A stretch of 64,000 nucleotides of DNA from Ensifer sp. IC3342 (GCF_020193655.1 NZ_JADYVE010000006.1:348017-412016), one strand, 5' to 3'; positions 9,004-18,091 are shown, counted from the stretch's first letter. The notes: generated from the letters alone by a model not told the origin. Numbers and translations are program-made.

Positions 9004-9729
9004 CTATTCTTCGGCCGGGGTCGCCCGAGACGAAATTGCCCGGAGGCCGTTCGTCGGACGCGCCCCCATCATGTCGAGCATGGAGGCGACGGAATATTTG
9101 CCATATTCGAGCAGAATGGCCTTTAGCACGCGCGGGTTGCGCAGCCAGTTGGTCGTCTTCAGATCGGAATTGACGACCGGATAGGCGATGAACTCCGTGT
9201 CGGGTTTGGCGCGGCGCAACTCCAGAAGGCTGCGCGGCATGTGATAGTTGTTGGTGACAACGAGCACGCTCTTATAGCCGCGATTGCGGATCCACTGCGC
9301 AGCTTCCGTGGCGTTGCCGATCGTGTCGATCGCTTCATGTCCGATGTCGACGCAACATTTGAAGAGATCGGCCGAGCTCTGCGTGTTCCGGCGTATCTGG
9401 GTTCCTGTCGTCGTCGGATGGACGCCCGAGATCAGCAGCCGCTTGCCCGCGCCTGATTTCAGAAGATCCACCGCCTGATCGATCCGCTGGAACCCGCCCG
9501 TGAGGACGACGATTGCGTCTGCCTTCGGATGAGCAGGCGGCTGCAGTGAAGCAACGGTATCTGCAAATTGCAGGAAGCCGGCGATGAAAACGGCGAGGAA
9601 GATAAGCAGCACGAAAAACGTCCGGCGCAGGAGCTTGCGCAGCAGGCTGCGGGACCGGCGGCGGCGCGCGGCCCTCTCCCGCCAGTTGCCTCTCTCGGCC
9701 ATTCCACTCTCGCCCAATTCTCGCACCAT
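9004..9729 (-). CDS. YdcF/DUF218-family envelope protein
   Basis: A 241-residue membrane-anchored protein. A very basic N-terminus (RRRRSRSLLRKLLRR) precedes one transmembrane helix (TFFVLLIFLAVFIAGFLQF), then a DUF218 domain with AIVVLTGG, SGVHP, and NATEAAQWI. DUF218 proteins such as SanA and YdcF are linked to envelope maintenance; the reaction is not known. Start choice is open between 9729 and 9702, the latter with a good GAGAG ribosome-binding stretch. The longer frame from 9774 is excluded because its first codons are RIME sequence. It sits between ftsX and plsC. Confidence 0.8.
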   Translation of the reverse strand: MVRELGESGMAERGNWRERAARRRRSRSLLRKLLRRTFFVLLIFLAVFIAGFLQFADTVASLQPPAHPKADAIVVLTGGFQRIDQAVDLLKSGAGKRLLISGVHPTTTGTQIRRNTQSSADLFKCCVDIGHEAIDTIGNATEAAQWIRNRGYKSVLVVTNNYHMPRSLLELRRAKPDTEFIAYPVVNSDLKTTNWLRNPRVLKAILLEYGKYSVASMLDMMGARPTNGLRAISSRATPAEE

Positions 9730-9745
9730 CGTGATTCTCTTCACA

Positions 9746-9851
9746 TACAGCGCCGCGCGTCCAATCGGACGCACAAAGGTCGCTGTAGCACTTTGAATTG
9801 CTGCATGATTTTGTCCTTAAATCGATTCCGATTTAGGGAATCATGCAGTAG
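9746..9851. repeat. RIME-type palindromic element (full copy)
   Basis: A 106-bp copy with both hairpins: TACAGCGCCGCGCGTCCAAT... to CGCTGTAG, then GCATGATTTTGTCC to ATCATGCAGTAG. It lies between ftsX and ydcF, two genes read in the same direction, so it would be part of any read-through transcript and could act as an mRNA processing or stability element. Confidence 0.85.
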
Positions 9852-9899
9852 CCGCAGATTGCGGCAGGGAATGGATGGAGTGAAGGCGGTTCATGGCTG

Positions 9900-10904
9900 T
9901 CAGCTTTGATAGGTGTCCGTCCGGCCGGGATCCGACCGGATGAGATCGATTTCGTAGATCGTCCGCATGACTGTAAGCCGGGCCGTCAGAGTCGTCAGCA
10001 GCGCGATGACGATTATGATCGCGAAAATGCCGAGATAACCGGTATAGCCGATGGCAAATCGGCCAAACAGCGCCGTTGCCTGATCCGATTCGGGGGTGGC
10101 GAGCGTCTGCGATTGCCAGAAACTGGCCATTGCGAAGGAAAGCGCGGCCAGCAAGCCGCCCGCACCGGCGCCTTTCAGGCTGATTCGAAGGAAGTGCTTC
10201 TGGAACTCGGAGGCGACGAAACTCGCCTCCGCACCGACAAAATGCAGCACTTCGACGATGTGGCGGTTGCCGGACAATGCGCCGCGGGTTGCGAAGACGA
10301 CGGTGAGGACCATGGCCGAGAAAACCAGCGCGAGGACGCCGCTCCCGATCATCGCGGTGGTATTGGCCATTGCCACCAGACGGTCGACCCAAGTGCGATG
10401 GTCGTCGAGAAAGGCCTGCGGGATGGTTTCCGTCAGCGCCTCGCGCATGGCGGCAAAATCGGGCGGGTTGTTCTCGTCGATCGTAATGACGATCAGTCGC
10501 GGCACAGGCAGCTCGTCGAGATCGAGTCCCTCGCCGAGCCACGGCTCGAGCAGCCGGGCCGTGGCGGCCCGGTCGACAATCTTTCCGCCGGTCGTGCCGC
10601 TGAAGGTCAGCGCCAGGTCGCGCGCATCGGCGAGCGCCTTTTCCATGTCGAGTTTGTCGTCGGGTTTGATCTGGATGGTGATTTCCCGCGAGATCTGGGA
10701 CTGCCAGCTTTGCGCCGTCGCCCGTACCATGCTGACCCCGCCGAGCGTCAGGCAGGCGAGGAAGGACATGATCGCGATGACGCACATCAGCGCATGGCCG
10801 GAAACATTGGCCGAAGGCACGATCGGACCGGTCGGGCGCACGCGCATCTCGGCGCGACGCTGCTGCTGTTCGGGTTCGCGGCGGGGGACGCTGTTCTCAT
10901 TCAT
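9900..10904 (-). CDS. ftsX: Cell-division permease FtsX
   Basis: A 334-residue inner-membrane partner of the FtsE ATPase. A cytoplasmic N-tail is followed by a first helix (ALMCVIAIMSFLACLTLGG), a periplasmic domain from about residue 65 to 180, and three C-terminal helices ending in AIIIVIALLTTLTARLTVM. FtsEX controls cell-wall hydrolase activation at the division site. Its start lies inside the last codons of ftsE (8-bp overlap), so the two are translationally coupled. The short C-terminal tail faces the cytoplasm. Confidence 0.92.
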   Translation of the reverse strand: MNENSVPRREPEQQQRRAEMRVRPTGPIVPSANVSGHALMCVIAIMSFLACLTLGGVSMVRATAQSWQSQISREITIQIKPDDKLDMEKALADARDLALTFSGTTGGKIVDRAATARLLEPWLGEGLDLDELPVPRLIVITIDENNPPDFAAMREALTETIPQAFLDDHRTWVDRLVAMANTTAMIGSGVLALVFSAMVLTVVFATRGALSGNRHIVEVLHFVGAEASFVASEFQKHFLRISLKGAGAGGLLAALSFAMASFWQSQTLATPESDQATALFGRFAIGYTGYLGIFAIIIVIALLTTLTARLTVMRTIYEIDLIRSDPGRTDTYQS

Positions 10905-11592
10905 AGATGTCGAGCCGTCCCTGTGACAGGATCATGCGTCGAGCCTCGACCTGGTCCATCAAAGACAGGTCGTGGGTGGCGATCACCACTGCCGTTCCAA
11001 GCCGATTGAGCTCGAGGAAGAGGTTCAGCAGCCGGCGGGCCATCGGCGGATCGACGTTGCCCGTCGGCTCGTCGGCGAGCAGGATCTCCGGCCGGTCGAT
11101 CAGGGCCCGGGCGATCGCTGCGCGTTGTTTTTCCCCGCCCGAAAGCACCGGCGGCAGCACGTTGATACGCTCGCCGAGCCCGACCCATTTGAGCAGTTCG
11201 AGCACATCCGCGCGGTAGCTTGCCTCCTCCTTGCCGCGTACTCGGAGCGGCAAGGCGACGTTCTCGTAGGTCGTCAGATGGTCAAGCAGCCGGAAGTCCT
11301 GGAAGACGATTCCAACGCGCCGGCGCAGCATCGGGAATTCGTCTCGCGGGATGGAGGAGATATTGCGATCGAACATGCGGATCAATCCGCGCGTCGGCTG
11401 CAGCGACAAAAAGAGCAGCCGCAGCAAGGTCGTCTTGCCGGCGCCCGAGGGTCCGGTGAGAAACTGAAACGACCGGCGTGGAATGTCGAATGTCAGGTCC
11501 CGGAGGATTTCCGGTCCCATGCCATAGCGCAGTCCGACGTTCTCAAAGTGAATCAATGGGCCAGCCCAGTTTCTCGTCACGACCTTCGACAT
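10897..11592 (-). CDS. ftsE: Cell-division ATP-binding protein FtsE
   Basis: A 231-residue ABC ATPase. Walker A is GPSGAGKTT at about residues 47-55, the Q-loop is VGIVFQDFRLLDHLT, the signature is LSGGEKQR, Walker B is EILLADEPTGNVDP, and the switch histidine is in IATHDLS. FtsE energises FtsX to control peptidoglycan hydrolysis during division. The ATG at 11592 gives a 13-residue N-terminal extension relative to the usual family start; a TTG at 11553 (LIHFENVGLRYG) is an alternative. Two CtrA-type boxes lie 73 and 132 bp upstream. Confidence 0.93.
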   Translation of the reverse strand: MSKVVTRNWAGPLIHFENVGLRYGMGPEILRDLTFDIPRRSFQFLTGPSGAGKTTLLRLLFLSLQPTRGLIRMFDRNISSIPRDEFPMLRRRVGIVFQDFRLLDHLTTYENVALPLRVRGKEEASYRADVLELLKWVGLGERINVLPPVLSGGEKQRAAIARALIDRPEILLADEPTGNVDPPMARRLLNLFLELNRLGTAVVIATHDLSLMDQVEARRMILSQGRLDIYE

Positions 11593-11664
11593 CCGCCGCC
11601 AAGCCGATCGTCCGCGCAGAGGATAGCAAGTCCGCCTGGGTACAATCGATGTGCGGCACGGTGG

Positions 11665-11731
11665 TTAAGCGGCGGTTAACTTTCCATGAAAAGGCGTCGC
11701 TTTCACGGCCTCTTTCCGAAACATTAACCAT
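11665..11731. promoter_or_regulatory. CtrA-type boxes between ftsE and a membrane-protein gene
   Basis: TTAA-GCGGCGG-TTAAC at 11665-11680 is an exact match to the TTAA-N7-TTAA full CtrA site. TTAACCAT at 11724-11731 matches the half-site form. Both lie in the divergent intergenic region, close enough to ftsE to control it, and 165-230 bp before the gene at 11896. Confidence 0.6.
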
Positions 11732-11895
11732 TTCGGTTTACGTGTCGTCAGGATTTGATGCAATGCCCTGTTTCTTGCACAGGCCGGTTACAGGCATTGC
11801 CCGCAAGCTCCGCTCAAGGCTGCCGCCGGCCGCGCTGCCGATCTGCGCACACGATACTCCGGAAGGAGCGACGGAACGATCGCAAGGTGGAATCC

Positions 11896-12528
11896 ATGCA
11901 GGCATTTCGCTCAAGAACCACCGCACGCGTCGATCTGCTTCCCCCGGAACGGGAGGCGCGTTCAAGTGGCGCCACGGCCAGAAACCTCGACTATGTCGAC
12001 GCGGAATTCGAGACCATCGCCACCGCCGCGCGGCCCAGCCCTCCGGTTTTCAACGACAACCGGCGAGCCGCTCGCCATAGGCGCGGTGAAATGCAAGCCC
12101 GGCAGGTTCTGACGGTCGTCGAGGCGACGTTGCGCCGCATGCCGCCCCGCCAATTCGCCGGGCTGGTCAGCGGGCTGGGTCTTGGGGTGTTCCTTCTGAT
12201 CGTGGGCCTTTTCAGCGGGGGCCAGGCGGACACCCAGCCTCTTTCGATCGGAGCCGTCACGACTTCGTTCGACTATGCCGGCGGCATGCAGGTGCTTTCG
12301 GTCTACGGAAGCATCGACAACCGCTCCGGCACCGAACAGCGTTTGCCGCTTGTCGTGGTCGACGTCAGCAGCAACGGACGCAAGGTGACGGCTACGCGTT
12401 TGATGCCCGACGGCGTGTCGATTGCACCCGGCGAGAGCCGCCATTTCGCTGCCCGCCTTCCTTACGCGGGCGGAAAAATGCCTGACGTGACGGTTTCTTT
12501 CGCCGAAAACAGTGTTTCTCGGCTCTGA
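11896..12528 (+). CDS. Single-pass membrane protein of unknown function
   Basis: A 210-residue protein not assigned to a named family with confidence. A hydrophilic Arg-rich N-terminal half is followed by one transmembrane helix at about residues 92-110 (FAGLVSGLGLGVFLLIVGLF). A beta-rich C-terminal domain of about 100 residues (GAVTTSFDYAGGMQVLSVYG, NRSGTEQRLPLVVVDV, PGESRHFAARLP) follows. The C-terminal part resembles the extracytoplasmic region of DUF3426-type proteins, without the zinc ribbon. The ATG at 11896 is preferred over 11755 because the upstream part has no plausible protein character. It is divergent from ftsE. Confidence 0.72.
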   Translation: MQAFRSRTTARVDLLPPEREARSSGATARNLDYVDAEFETIATAARPSPPVFNDNRRAARHRRGEMQARQVLTVVEATLRRMPPRQFAGLVSGLGLGVFLLIVGLFSGGQADTQPLSIGAVTTSFDYAGGMQVLSVYGSIDNRSGTEQRLPLVVVDVSSNGRKVTATRLMPDGVSIAPGESRHFAARLPYAGGKMPDVTVSFAENSVSRL

Positions 12529-12596
12529 TTGTGCTAAGCGGCGCTTGAAAGGAAGGCGCCCCCCGTCTTCCGCAATGAAGTGCTGGAGAGCCCCGC

Positions 12597-13142
12597 ATGC
12601 CCGTCGTCCGCGGCAAGAACATCGAAGTCCTTTACAGCGCCGAGACGATTGCTGCCCGCAATCACGAACTGGCCGATGCGATCGTTCGCGGCCCGCACAA
12701 GGATCTGCTGGTCATTTCGATATTGAAAGGCTCGTTCATCTTCGCGGCCGATCTCATCCGCGCCATGCATGACGCCGGTCTCGCACCCGAAGTCGAATTC
12801 ATCACGCTGTCGAGCTACGGCACGGGAACCGAATCCAAGGGCGTAAAGATCACCAAGGATATCGACAGCGACGTGCATGATCGCGATGTCCTGCTGATCG
12901 ACGACATTCTCGAATCCGGCCGGACATTGCGTTTCGCCAAGGACCTGCTTCTGGAGCGCGGCGCACGCAATGTCACGATCGCCGTTCTCTTGGACAAGCG
13001 GATGAAGCGGCGGGTCGATCTGGAGGCCGATTACGTCGGCTTCGAGTGCCCGGACCATTTCGTCGTCGGCTACGGCATGGACGTCGCCTACGCCTTCCGC
13101 GAACTGCCATTCGTCGGTGTTGTCACGGGCGACGCTGAGTGA
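12597..13142 (+). CDS. hpt: Hypoxanthine phosphoribosyltransferase
   Basis: A 181-residue purine-salvage enzyme converting hypoxanthine or guanine plus PRPP to IMP or GMP. The PRPP loop is VLLIDDILESGRTL at about residues 100-113. SILKGSFIF near residue 43 and the aromatic base-binding segment VGFECPDHFVVGYGMD agree with the family. Length is normal. The TGA stop at 13140-13142 is followed at once by a RIME copy, which suggests the element inserted exactly at the end of the gene. Confidence 0.92.
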   Translation: MPVVRGKNIEVLYSAETIAARNHELADAIVRGPHKDLLVISILKGSFIFAADLIRAMHDAGLAPEVEFITLSSYGTGTESKGVKITKDIDSDVHDRDVLLIDDILESGRTLRFAKDLLLERGARNVTIAVLLDKRMKRRVDLEADYVGFECPDHFVVGYGMDVAYAFRELPFVGVVTGDAE

Positions 13143-13238
13143 TACGCCGCGCGTCCAATCGGGCGCGCAAAGGTCGCTGCTCCCCTTTGAATACTGCATG
13201 GACTTTGTCCTTGGATCGGGATCGGTCCAAGGAATGAC
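13143..13238. repeat. RIME-type palindromic element (diverged copy)
   Basis: Starts directly after the hpt stop codon. The GC-rich arm (CGCCGCGCGTCCAATCGGGCGCGCAAAGG, here cited as two halves CGCCGCGCGTCC and GGGCGCGC) is well kept. The second arm around TTGGATCGGGATCGGTCCAA is recognisable but its ATGCAG end is lost. Confidence 0.7.
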
Positions 13239-13466
13239 GCGCTGCCTTTTCTGAAAATCGACACTGCGGCGTTTACCGAAAGCAAACGAAAAGCTGGTTG
13301 TTTGGACGGGCGTCACGGCTTCGGCCACACCGAAACGTGGCGTCGGCATATGCTCGAAATCGGCAGCGGTTTCACAAGGCATGATGCTCGAGTTCAACGA
13401 GATGAGCGTCCTTTGTAAGCCCAAGGGACGCATGACGCTCTATGGGAGCGAATACGGGAGGCCATG
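13239..13466 (+). other. cpdR leader region with two hairpins
   Basis: No coding potential seen. Near cpdR there are two inverted repeats: GCGTCCTTTG/CAAGGGACGC at 13406-13431 (9 of 10 pairs) and CGCTC/GAGCG at 13436-13450. The second lies just before the GGAGG ribosome-binding site, so the leader RNA could be structured. No riboswitch family is recognised. Confidence 0.4.
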
Positions 13467-13826
13467 ATGGCGAGAATCCTGATTACCGAGGATGAGGATG
13501 CCTTGCGCTCATTTGTGGCGCGCGCATTGCGACTCGATGGACATGAAACTGTCGAGGCGGGCGATGGAGCCGACGGGCTCGCCTGCCTGCAAAGCCAGGC
13601 CTTTGATCTGCTCTTGTCCGATATCCGCATGCCGGTGATGGACGGCATCGAATTGGCGCATCAGGCCTCCGCCGCCTTTCCCGCGCTCAAGATCCTGCTG
13701 ATGACCGGCTATGCGGAACAGCGCGAACGCGCGGACGATCTCTCGGTTAAGGTTGTCGATGTGATTTCCAAGCCGTTTTCGCTGCCCGATATCCGCAAGG
13801 CGGTCGCCTTGGCACTCGTCGCCTGA
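13467..13826 (+). CDS. cpdR: Single-domain response regulator CpdR
   Basis: A 119-residue receiver domain with no output domain. Acidic residues E8-D9 and the phospho-acceptor Asp at about residue 52 in LLLSDIRMPVMDG, the Thr of MTGYA, and the Lys of ISKPFS are all present. The sequence fits CpdR, which in Caulobacter and Sinorhizobium directs ClpXP to the pole and promotes turnover of cell-cycle regulators under CckA-ChpT control. The second of two tandem ATGs (13467) has better spacing to GGGAGG. A strong terminator follows, so it is probably monocistronic. Confidence 0.88.
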   Translation: MARILITEDEDALRSFVARALRLDGHETVEAGDGADGLACLQSQAFDLLLSDIRMPVMDGIELAHQASAAFPALKILLMTGYAEQRERADDLSVKVVDVISKPFSLPDIRKAVALALVA

Positions 13827-13842
13827 CAGCCATTTTCGATTT

Positions 13843-13879
13843 CCGGCCCTCGCCGCTTTGCCCGGCGAGGGCCGGTTTA
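13843..13879 (+). terminator. Rho-independent terminator after cpdR
   Basis: A perfect 13-bp stem (CCGGCCCTCGCCG at 13843-13855 with CGGCGAGGGCCGG at 13863-13875) with a 7-base loop and a short TTTAT tail. Confidence 0.75.
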
Positions 13880-13926
13880 TGCATCCTTCTACACGCATAG
13901 CCGCGCTGTAAGGAACTATGCTGTGG

Positions 13927-16560
13927 TCAACGCATATCGAGCAGGCGTTCGAGATACTGCCGCTCGGCTTCCGGAGACAGGCTGTCACCGAGCTTGCGGC
14001 GGATCGCATCGAGGATTTCGCGGGCGCGCTGGGTATCGATTTCGTCCGGAACCTTAACCTGGTCGCCGAAGTCGGGACCAATGTTCTGCTGACGACGACC
14101 GAGCGGGTCGCGTCCATTCTGGCCATATTGCGGAATGCCCTGTCCGGGACCCTGCTGCCCTTGGGCCTGCATCTGGTTCATCATGTCCTGTGCGCCTTCG
14201 CGCAAGGCCTGCAGCGCTCGGCCCTGACTGCCGACTGCCTGTTCGCCCTGACCCTCGCCAAGAGCGTCGGCTGCTCCCTTCATCTCGCGCTGTGCTTCGC
14301 CGAAGCCCTTGCCGGGCTTGACGCCAAGCTGCTCGAGGCCCTTCTGCAGTTCCCCGAGCTGCTTTCCGAGCCCTTCCTGCTGCTGCCTCAGTTGCTTCAG
14401 GGCTTCCTTCAACTGTTCGGCGGTCATGTCGTCGAGCGGGCTGGGCTGCCCGTTGGGGTCGTTCCGCTGCCCGGGATCTTGCGGCATATCCTGGCCGAAA
14501 AGTTCGTCGTCTTCGCCCTGTAGCGGGTCGCCGCGTTGCATGCGGTCGCGCAGCGCCTGATCAAGTTTGAACGTCTCGTCCATCAGCTGCTGCTGCTGCT
14601 GCATCAACTGGCCGAGCTTGTCCATCTGCTGGCGCATGGCGTTGTTCTGCTCGCCCATTTGCTGCATGCGCCCGGCCTGCAGGTTGTTCATCATTCTCTG
14701 CAGTTCGGAGAGGAGTTGGCGCGCCTCGTCGCGTGAGCCGGACCGGGCCAGGTTTTCGATCTGGTCCATCATCTTTTGCAGGTCCTGCTGGCGCAGCACG
14801 TTGTTCTGGTCGGGGTTGACCGCCATGCGCGGATTTTTCGCGGCCTGCCGTGCAAGCTCCTGCATGTATTCCTGCATTGCCTGGCGCAATTCCTGCATCA
14901 GTTTGGCGATTTCCTCGTCGGAGGCGTTGCGGTCCAGTGCATCGGAAAGCTTCTGCTGAGCGTCGCGCAGCCGCCGCTCGGCTAGCGACAGGTCTCCGTC
15001 CTCGATGCCGAGTGCAATCTCCCAAAGATGTTCAGCTGCGTCCCTGAGCATGTCGTCGTTGCGCGCAAGCGCCATGCGCGTGCGTGCCGACTGGATCAGC
15101 AGGAAATGCGTAAGGTTGGGGATCGTCTCCTCCGCATAGAGCATGAGTGCGTCGTTGAGGTCGATCGCACGGGGGAGGTCGTTGACGTTGAGCGCAAAGA
15201 CCTGCCGTTGCTCGGCAACGGCGGCAGCGAGCGGTTCGAAGAACTGACGTGCTGGAAGGACCATGTCCTGCGGCACACTTCGGCCTTCCTGGCCGGCGGC
15301 ATCGCGGGCAACCAGGGTGATGCGCACACGCTGTCCGGCGAGCGGATGCTCGCTGAGGTTCCGGCTCGTGGTCCCCTTGGCCTCACGGGCATTGCGCCGC
15401 GGCAGGTCGAGGCGGTACTCGGGCGGAGGGTAGAGCGATCGGGCGGCGGCAGGCGGCTCGTCCAACGGCTTGATCTCAGCCCAGGCCTGCGAGATGCCGT
15501 AGTCGTCATGCGCAAGGAAGCTCATTTCGAGCGACGCATTCGCAGTGGGGCGCGGGGCGCCATCGAAAGCGATGTCGGGGACGCTGTCCGGCGTGATCTT
15601 GAAGTTCCAGCTTTGCCCGCCGACCGAAAGCGTTCCGTCCTTGGTTATCTTGTAGAGATGGTTGCGGACGCCGTTTCGCGGCGCCTGCACGGTTTCCTGC
15701 GGCTCCGTCTTTGGCTCCGATTTCGCTTTGTCAGCGGAAGCCGGAATGACGATCGGTCCCGCTCCATCGGACTCGGCATAGCTCACGCGTGCCTCCGGTC
15801 CGGCACCGGTTATCCTGACAGTCAAATCGCTGAACTGCGGCACGGTGATGGGGGCCTTTTCCTGAGCCGGGGCTTGTTCTCCAGCGGAGGCCGTGTCCTG
15901 GCGGCCGGTCAGGAAGATCGGCGCGCGGCCGGTGTAGGCAGGCGGCGTCACCCAGGCGTCAATGCGGATGTCCGCCGCGACAACCTGTTGCTGGGGCAGC
16001 CGGAAAGCGTCGGTTACCAGGCCCGCGCGGTTCGAATAGGAATAGGCAAATGCGAGGCAGGCGAGCAGCACGGGGACTGCCCTGAGTGCCCAGGGGTCGT
16101 GCCGCGCGATGTCGGGGCGCGGAAGGCCGGTGTCCAGTGCACGGACCATTCGGGCCATTCGCGCCTGGTGCTCTCGCCACAGCGCCGCCCCGAATGCTCC
16201 CTCCGTTGCCGGCGTGTCGTCCTGGACGCGGATCGCCTGATGCGGCAAGTCGTTGCGGTCTTCGAGCATCCGATCGGCATCGGTGTTTTCCGGCCAGCGG
16301 ATCCGGGTCAGCGGCAGGAGCGAGAAGAACAATCCTGCAAAGAAGACAAGAAGGATTGCGGCGTGCAGCCACAACGGCGCGACGCGGAAGAAGCCAAGCC
16401 AGCCTGCGGAGAGGAACAGGAGAACGATCGACGCAGGCAACAGCGCGCGGGGCAGAACCTGCTCCGCCAAAAGGACCAAGCGGGCGAAAAACCTCTTGGT
16501 TGCCAGCATCCTGGCAAAGGGCTTCAGTTGTGGCGTGTCATCGCGCCGGAATTGCGTCAT
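13927..16560 (-). CDS. TIGR02302 (DUF4175) large membrane protein
   Basis: An 877-residue alphaproteobacterial protein of the TIGR02302 family, function unknown. Two N-terminal hydrophobic hairpin helices (about residues 28-75) and a third near residue 160 anchor it. A periplasmic beta-rich middle region follows (about 190-450). The C-terminal 300 residues are very rich in Gln, Met and charged residues (MQQMGEQNNAMRQQM style) and should form long coiled coils. The ATG at 16560 gives the usual start. It is monocistronic here, between the cpdR terminator and a RIME copy upstream. Confidence 0.85.
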   Translation of the reverse strand: MTQFRRDDTPQLKPFARMLATKRFFARLVLLAEQVLPRALLPASIVLLFLSAGWLGFFRVAPLWLHAAILLVFFAGLFFSLLPLTRIRWPENTDADRMLEDRNDLPHQAIRVQDDTPATEGAFGAALWREHQARMARMVRALDTGLPRPDIARHDPWALRAVPVLLACLAFAYSYSNRAGLVTDAFRLPQQQVVAADIRIDAWVTPPAYTGRAPIFLTGRQDTASAGEQAPAQEKAPITVPQFSDLTVRITGAGPEARVSYAESDGAGPIVIPASADKAKSEPKTEPQETVQAPRNGVRNHLYKITKDGTLSVGGQSWNFKITPDSVPDIAFDGAPRPTANASLEMSFLAHDDYGISQAWAEIKPLDEPPAAARSLYPPPEYRLDLPRRNAREAKGTTSRNLSEHPLAGQRVRITLVARDAAGQEGRSVPQDMVLPARQFFEPLAAAVAEQRQVFALNVNDLPRAIDLNDALMLYAEETIPNLTHFLLIQSARTRMALARNDDMLRDAAEHLWEIALGIEDGDLSLAERRLRDAQQKLSDALDRNASDEEIAKLMQELRQAMQEYMQELARQAAKNPRMAVNPDQNNVLRQQDLQKMMDQIENLARSGSRDEARQLLSELQRMMNNLQAGRMQQMGEQNNAMRQQMDKLGQLMQQQQQLMDETFKLDQALRDRMQRGDPLQGEDDELFGQDMPQDPGQRNDPNGQPSPLDDMTAEQLKEALKQLRQQQEGLGKQLGELQKGLEQLGVKPGKGFGEAQREMKGAADALGEGQGEQAVGSQGRALQALREGAQDMMNQMQAQGQQGPGQGIPQYGQNGRDPLGRRQQNIGPDFGDQVKVPDEIDTQRAREILDAIRRKLGDSLSPEAERQYLERLLDMR

Positions 16561-16598
16561 CCGCCCAAGTTCCCTTTCGGTCGCTCATGGTCGTTCTT

Positions 16599-16698
16599 CT
16601 GCATGTATGCTTAAATCCTAGCCGATCAAGGATAAAACATGCAGCAATTCAAAGTGCTACAGCGTCCGTGCGTGTCTGAAAAGACGCACGGCGCGTAG
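16599..16698. repeat. RIME-type palindromic element (full copy)
   Basis: Reverse-oriented copy: the AT-rich arm GCATG...ACATGCAGC comes first, then AATTCAAAGTGCTACAGCGTCC and TCTGAAAAGACGCACGGCGCGTAG. It sits just upstream of the TIGR02302 gene start and downstream of lysA's terminator side. Confidence 0.85.
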
Positions 16699-16808
16699 TA
16701 ATCCTTGTACCGCAGGATAACACCGTTTGTGGCGAAGACGAGGGCGACAACAAATCGTGATCGCCACACGGCCTTACGGCGGCTCCGCCAGAAACCGAGC
16801 GACGCGGC

Positions 16809-18077
16809 TCAGTCGAGCCAGTCCGGCACCGAGTCGAGGCCGATCAGGCTGTCATAGTCCGGGCGCGGGCGCACGACGTGGAACCGGTCGCCCTTGACGA
16901 GCACTTCCGGCACGAGCAGGCGGCTGTTGTAGGTACCCGACTGCACGGCACCGTAAGCACCGGCCGAGCCGATTGCGAACAGATCGCCCGGTTTCGGCAT
17001 CGCCATCTCGCGATCGAGCGCCAGGTAGTCGCCGGTTTCGCAAACAGGGCCAACCACGTCGGCCTTGATGCGCGGCGCATTGGCAGCGGAAATCTTCACA
17101 GGCCGGATTTCGTGATAGGCCTCGTAAAGGGTCGGGCGGATCAGGTCGTTCATCGCGCCGTCGACGATGACGAAAGTCTTGTCGCCGCCATCCTTCACGT
17201 AGATCACTTCGGTGACAAGAATTCCGGCATTGCCGACGATCAACCGGCCGGGTTCGGTGACGATCCGACAGTTAAGGCCCTTGAGCTGGTTCTTGACGAT
17301 ATCGGCATAGGCATCGGGCAATGGCGGCGGATTGTTATCGTCCCTGTAGGGAATGCCTAGACCTCCGCCGATATCGACGTGGTCGATCACATGGCCGTCG
17401 GACCTGAGGGTATCGACGAGTTCGCGCAGCAGCTTGAAGGCATCGTCGAACGGCTGCAGTTCCGTGATCTGGCTGCCGATATGCATGTCGATGCCGGTAA
17501 CCTTGATGCCAGGCAGGGTGGCGGCATGGGCATAGACGCTGCGCGCCCGTTCCCAGGAAATACCGAACTTGTTTTCCTTCTTACCGGTCGAAATCTTCGC
17601 ATGCGTGCGGGCATCAACGTCCGGATTGATGCGGAAGGAGACATGTGCCTGCTTGCCGGCCCTAATTGCCCGCTGGTTCAGGATCTCGAGCTCCGGTTCG
17701 GACTCGACATTGAAGCAATAGATGCCCGCCTCGATCGCGAAATCCATCTCCCGCGCAGTCTTGCCGACGCCGGAAAACATGATCCGGTCCGCCGGCACGC
17801 CTGCAGCAAGCGCTCGACGGAGTTCGCCTTCGGAAACCACGTCGATCCCCGCACCAAGGCGGGCCAGAGTCCTCAGCACGGCCTGGTTCGAATTGGCCTT
17901 CATGGCGTAGCAGACCATGGCGTCAACGTCGGCAAAGGCTTGCGCGAAGACCCGGTAGTGGCGTTCCAGCGTTGCGGTGGAATAACAATAGAAGGGTGTT
18001 CCAACGGCTCTTGCGATGTCCGTTACGGGGACGTCTTCGGCGTAGAGAATTCCGTCACGGTATTGGAAATGGTTCAC
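16809..18077 (-). CDS. lysA: Diaminopimelate decarboxylase
   Basis: A 422-residue PLP enzyme with an alanine-racemase-like N-terminal barrel and a beta-rich C-terminal domain; it converts meso-diaminopimelate to L-lysine. The PLP lysine lies in VCYAMKANSN at about residue 60. The HIGSQI and GGGLGIPY phosphate-binding stretches follow, then EPGRLIVGNAG, and the catalytic cysteine in GPVCETGD. Length is normal. It lies 14 bp after the small lipoprotein gene lptM, so lptM-lysA are probably co-transcribed, downstream of argH. Confidence 0.94.
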   Translation of the reverse strand: MNHFQYRDGILYAEDVPVTDIARAVGTPFYCYSTATLERHYRVFAQAFADVDAMVCYAMKANSNQAVLRTLARLGAGIDVVSEGELRRALAAGVPADRIMFSGVGKTAREMDFAIEAGIYCFNVESEPELEILNQRAIRAGKQAHVSFRINPDVDARTHAKISTGKKENKFGISWERARSVYAHAATLPGIKVTGIDMHIGSQITELQPFDDAFKLLRELVDTLRSDGHVIDHVDIGGGLGIPYRDDNNPPPLPDAYADIVKNQLKGLNCRIVTEPGRLIVGNAGILVTEVIYVKDGGDKTFVIVDGAMNDLIRPTLYEAYHEIRPVKISAANAPRIKADVVGPVCETGDYLALDREMAMPKPGDLFAIGSAGAYGAVQSGTYNSRLLVPEVLVKGDRFHVVRPRPDYDSLIGLDSVPDWLD

Positions 18078-18091
18078 AGGTCTTGCTCGGT

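Noticed and set aside
15028..16614. A 528-codon frame antisense to the TIGR02302 gene
   Set aside because: Shadow of the real gene; biased composition typical of antisense frames.
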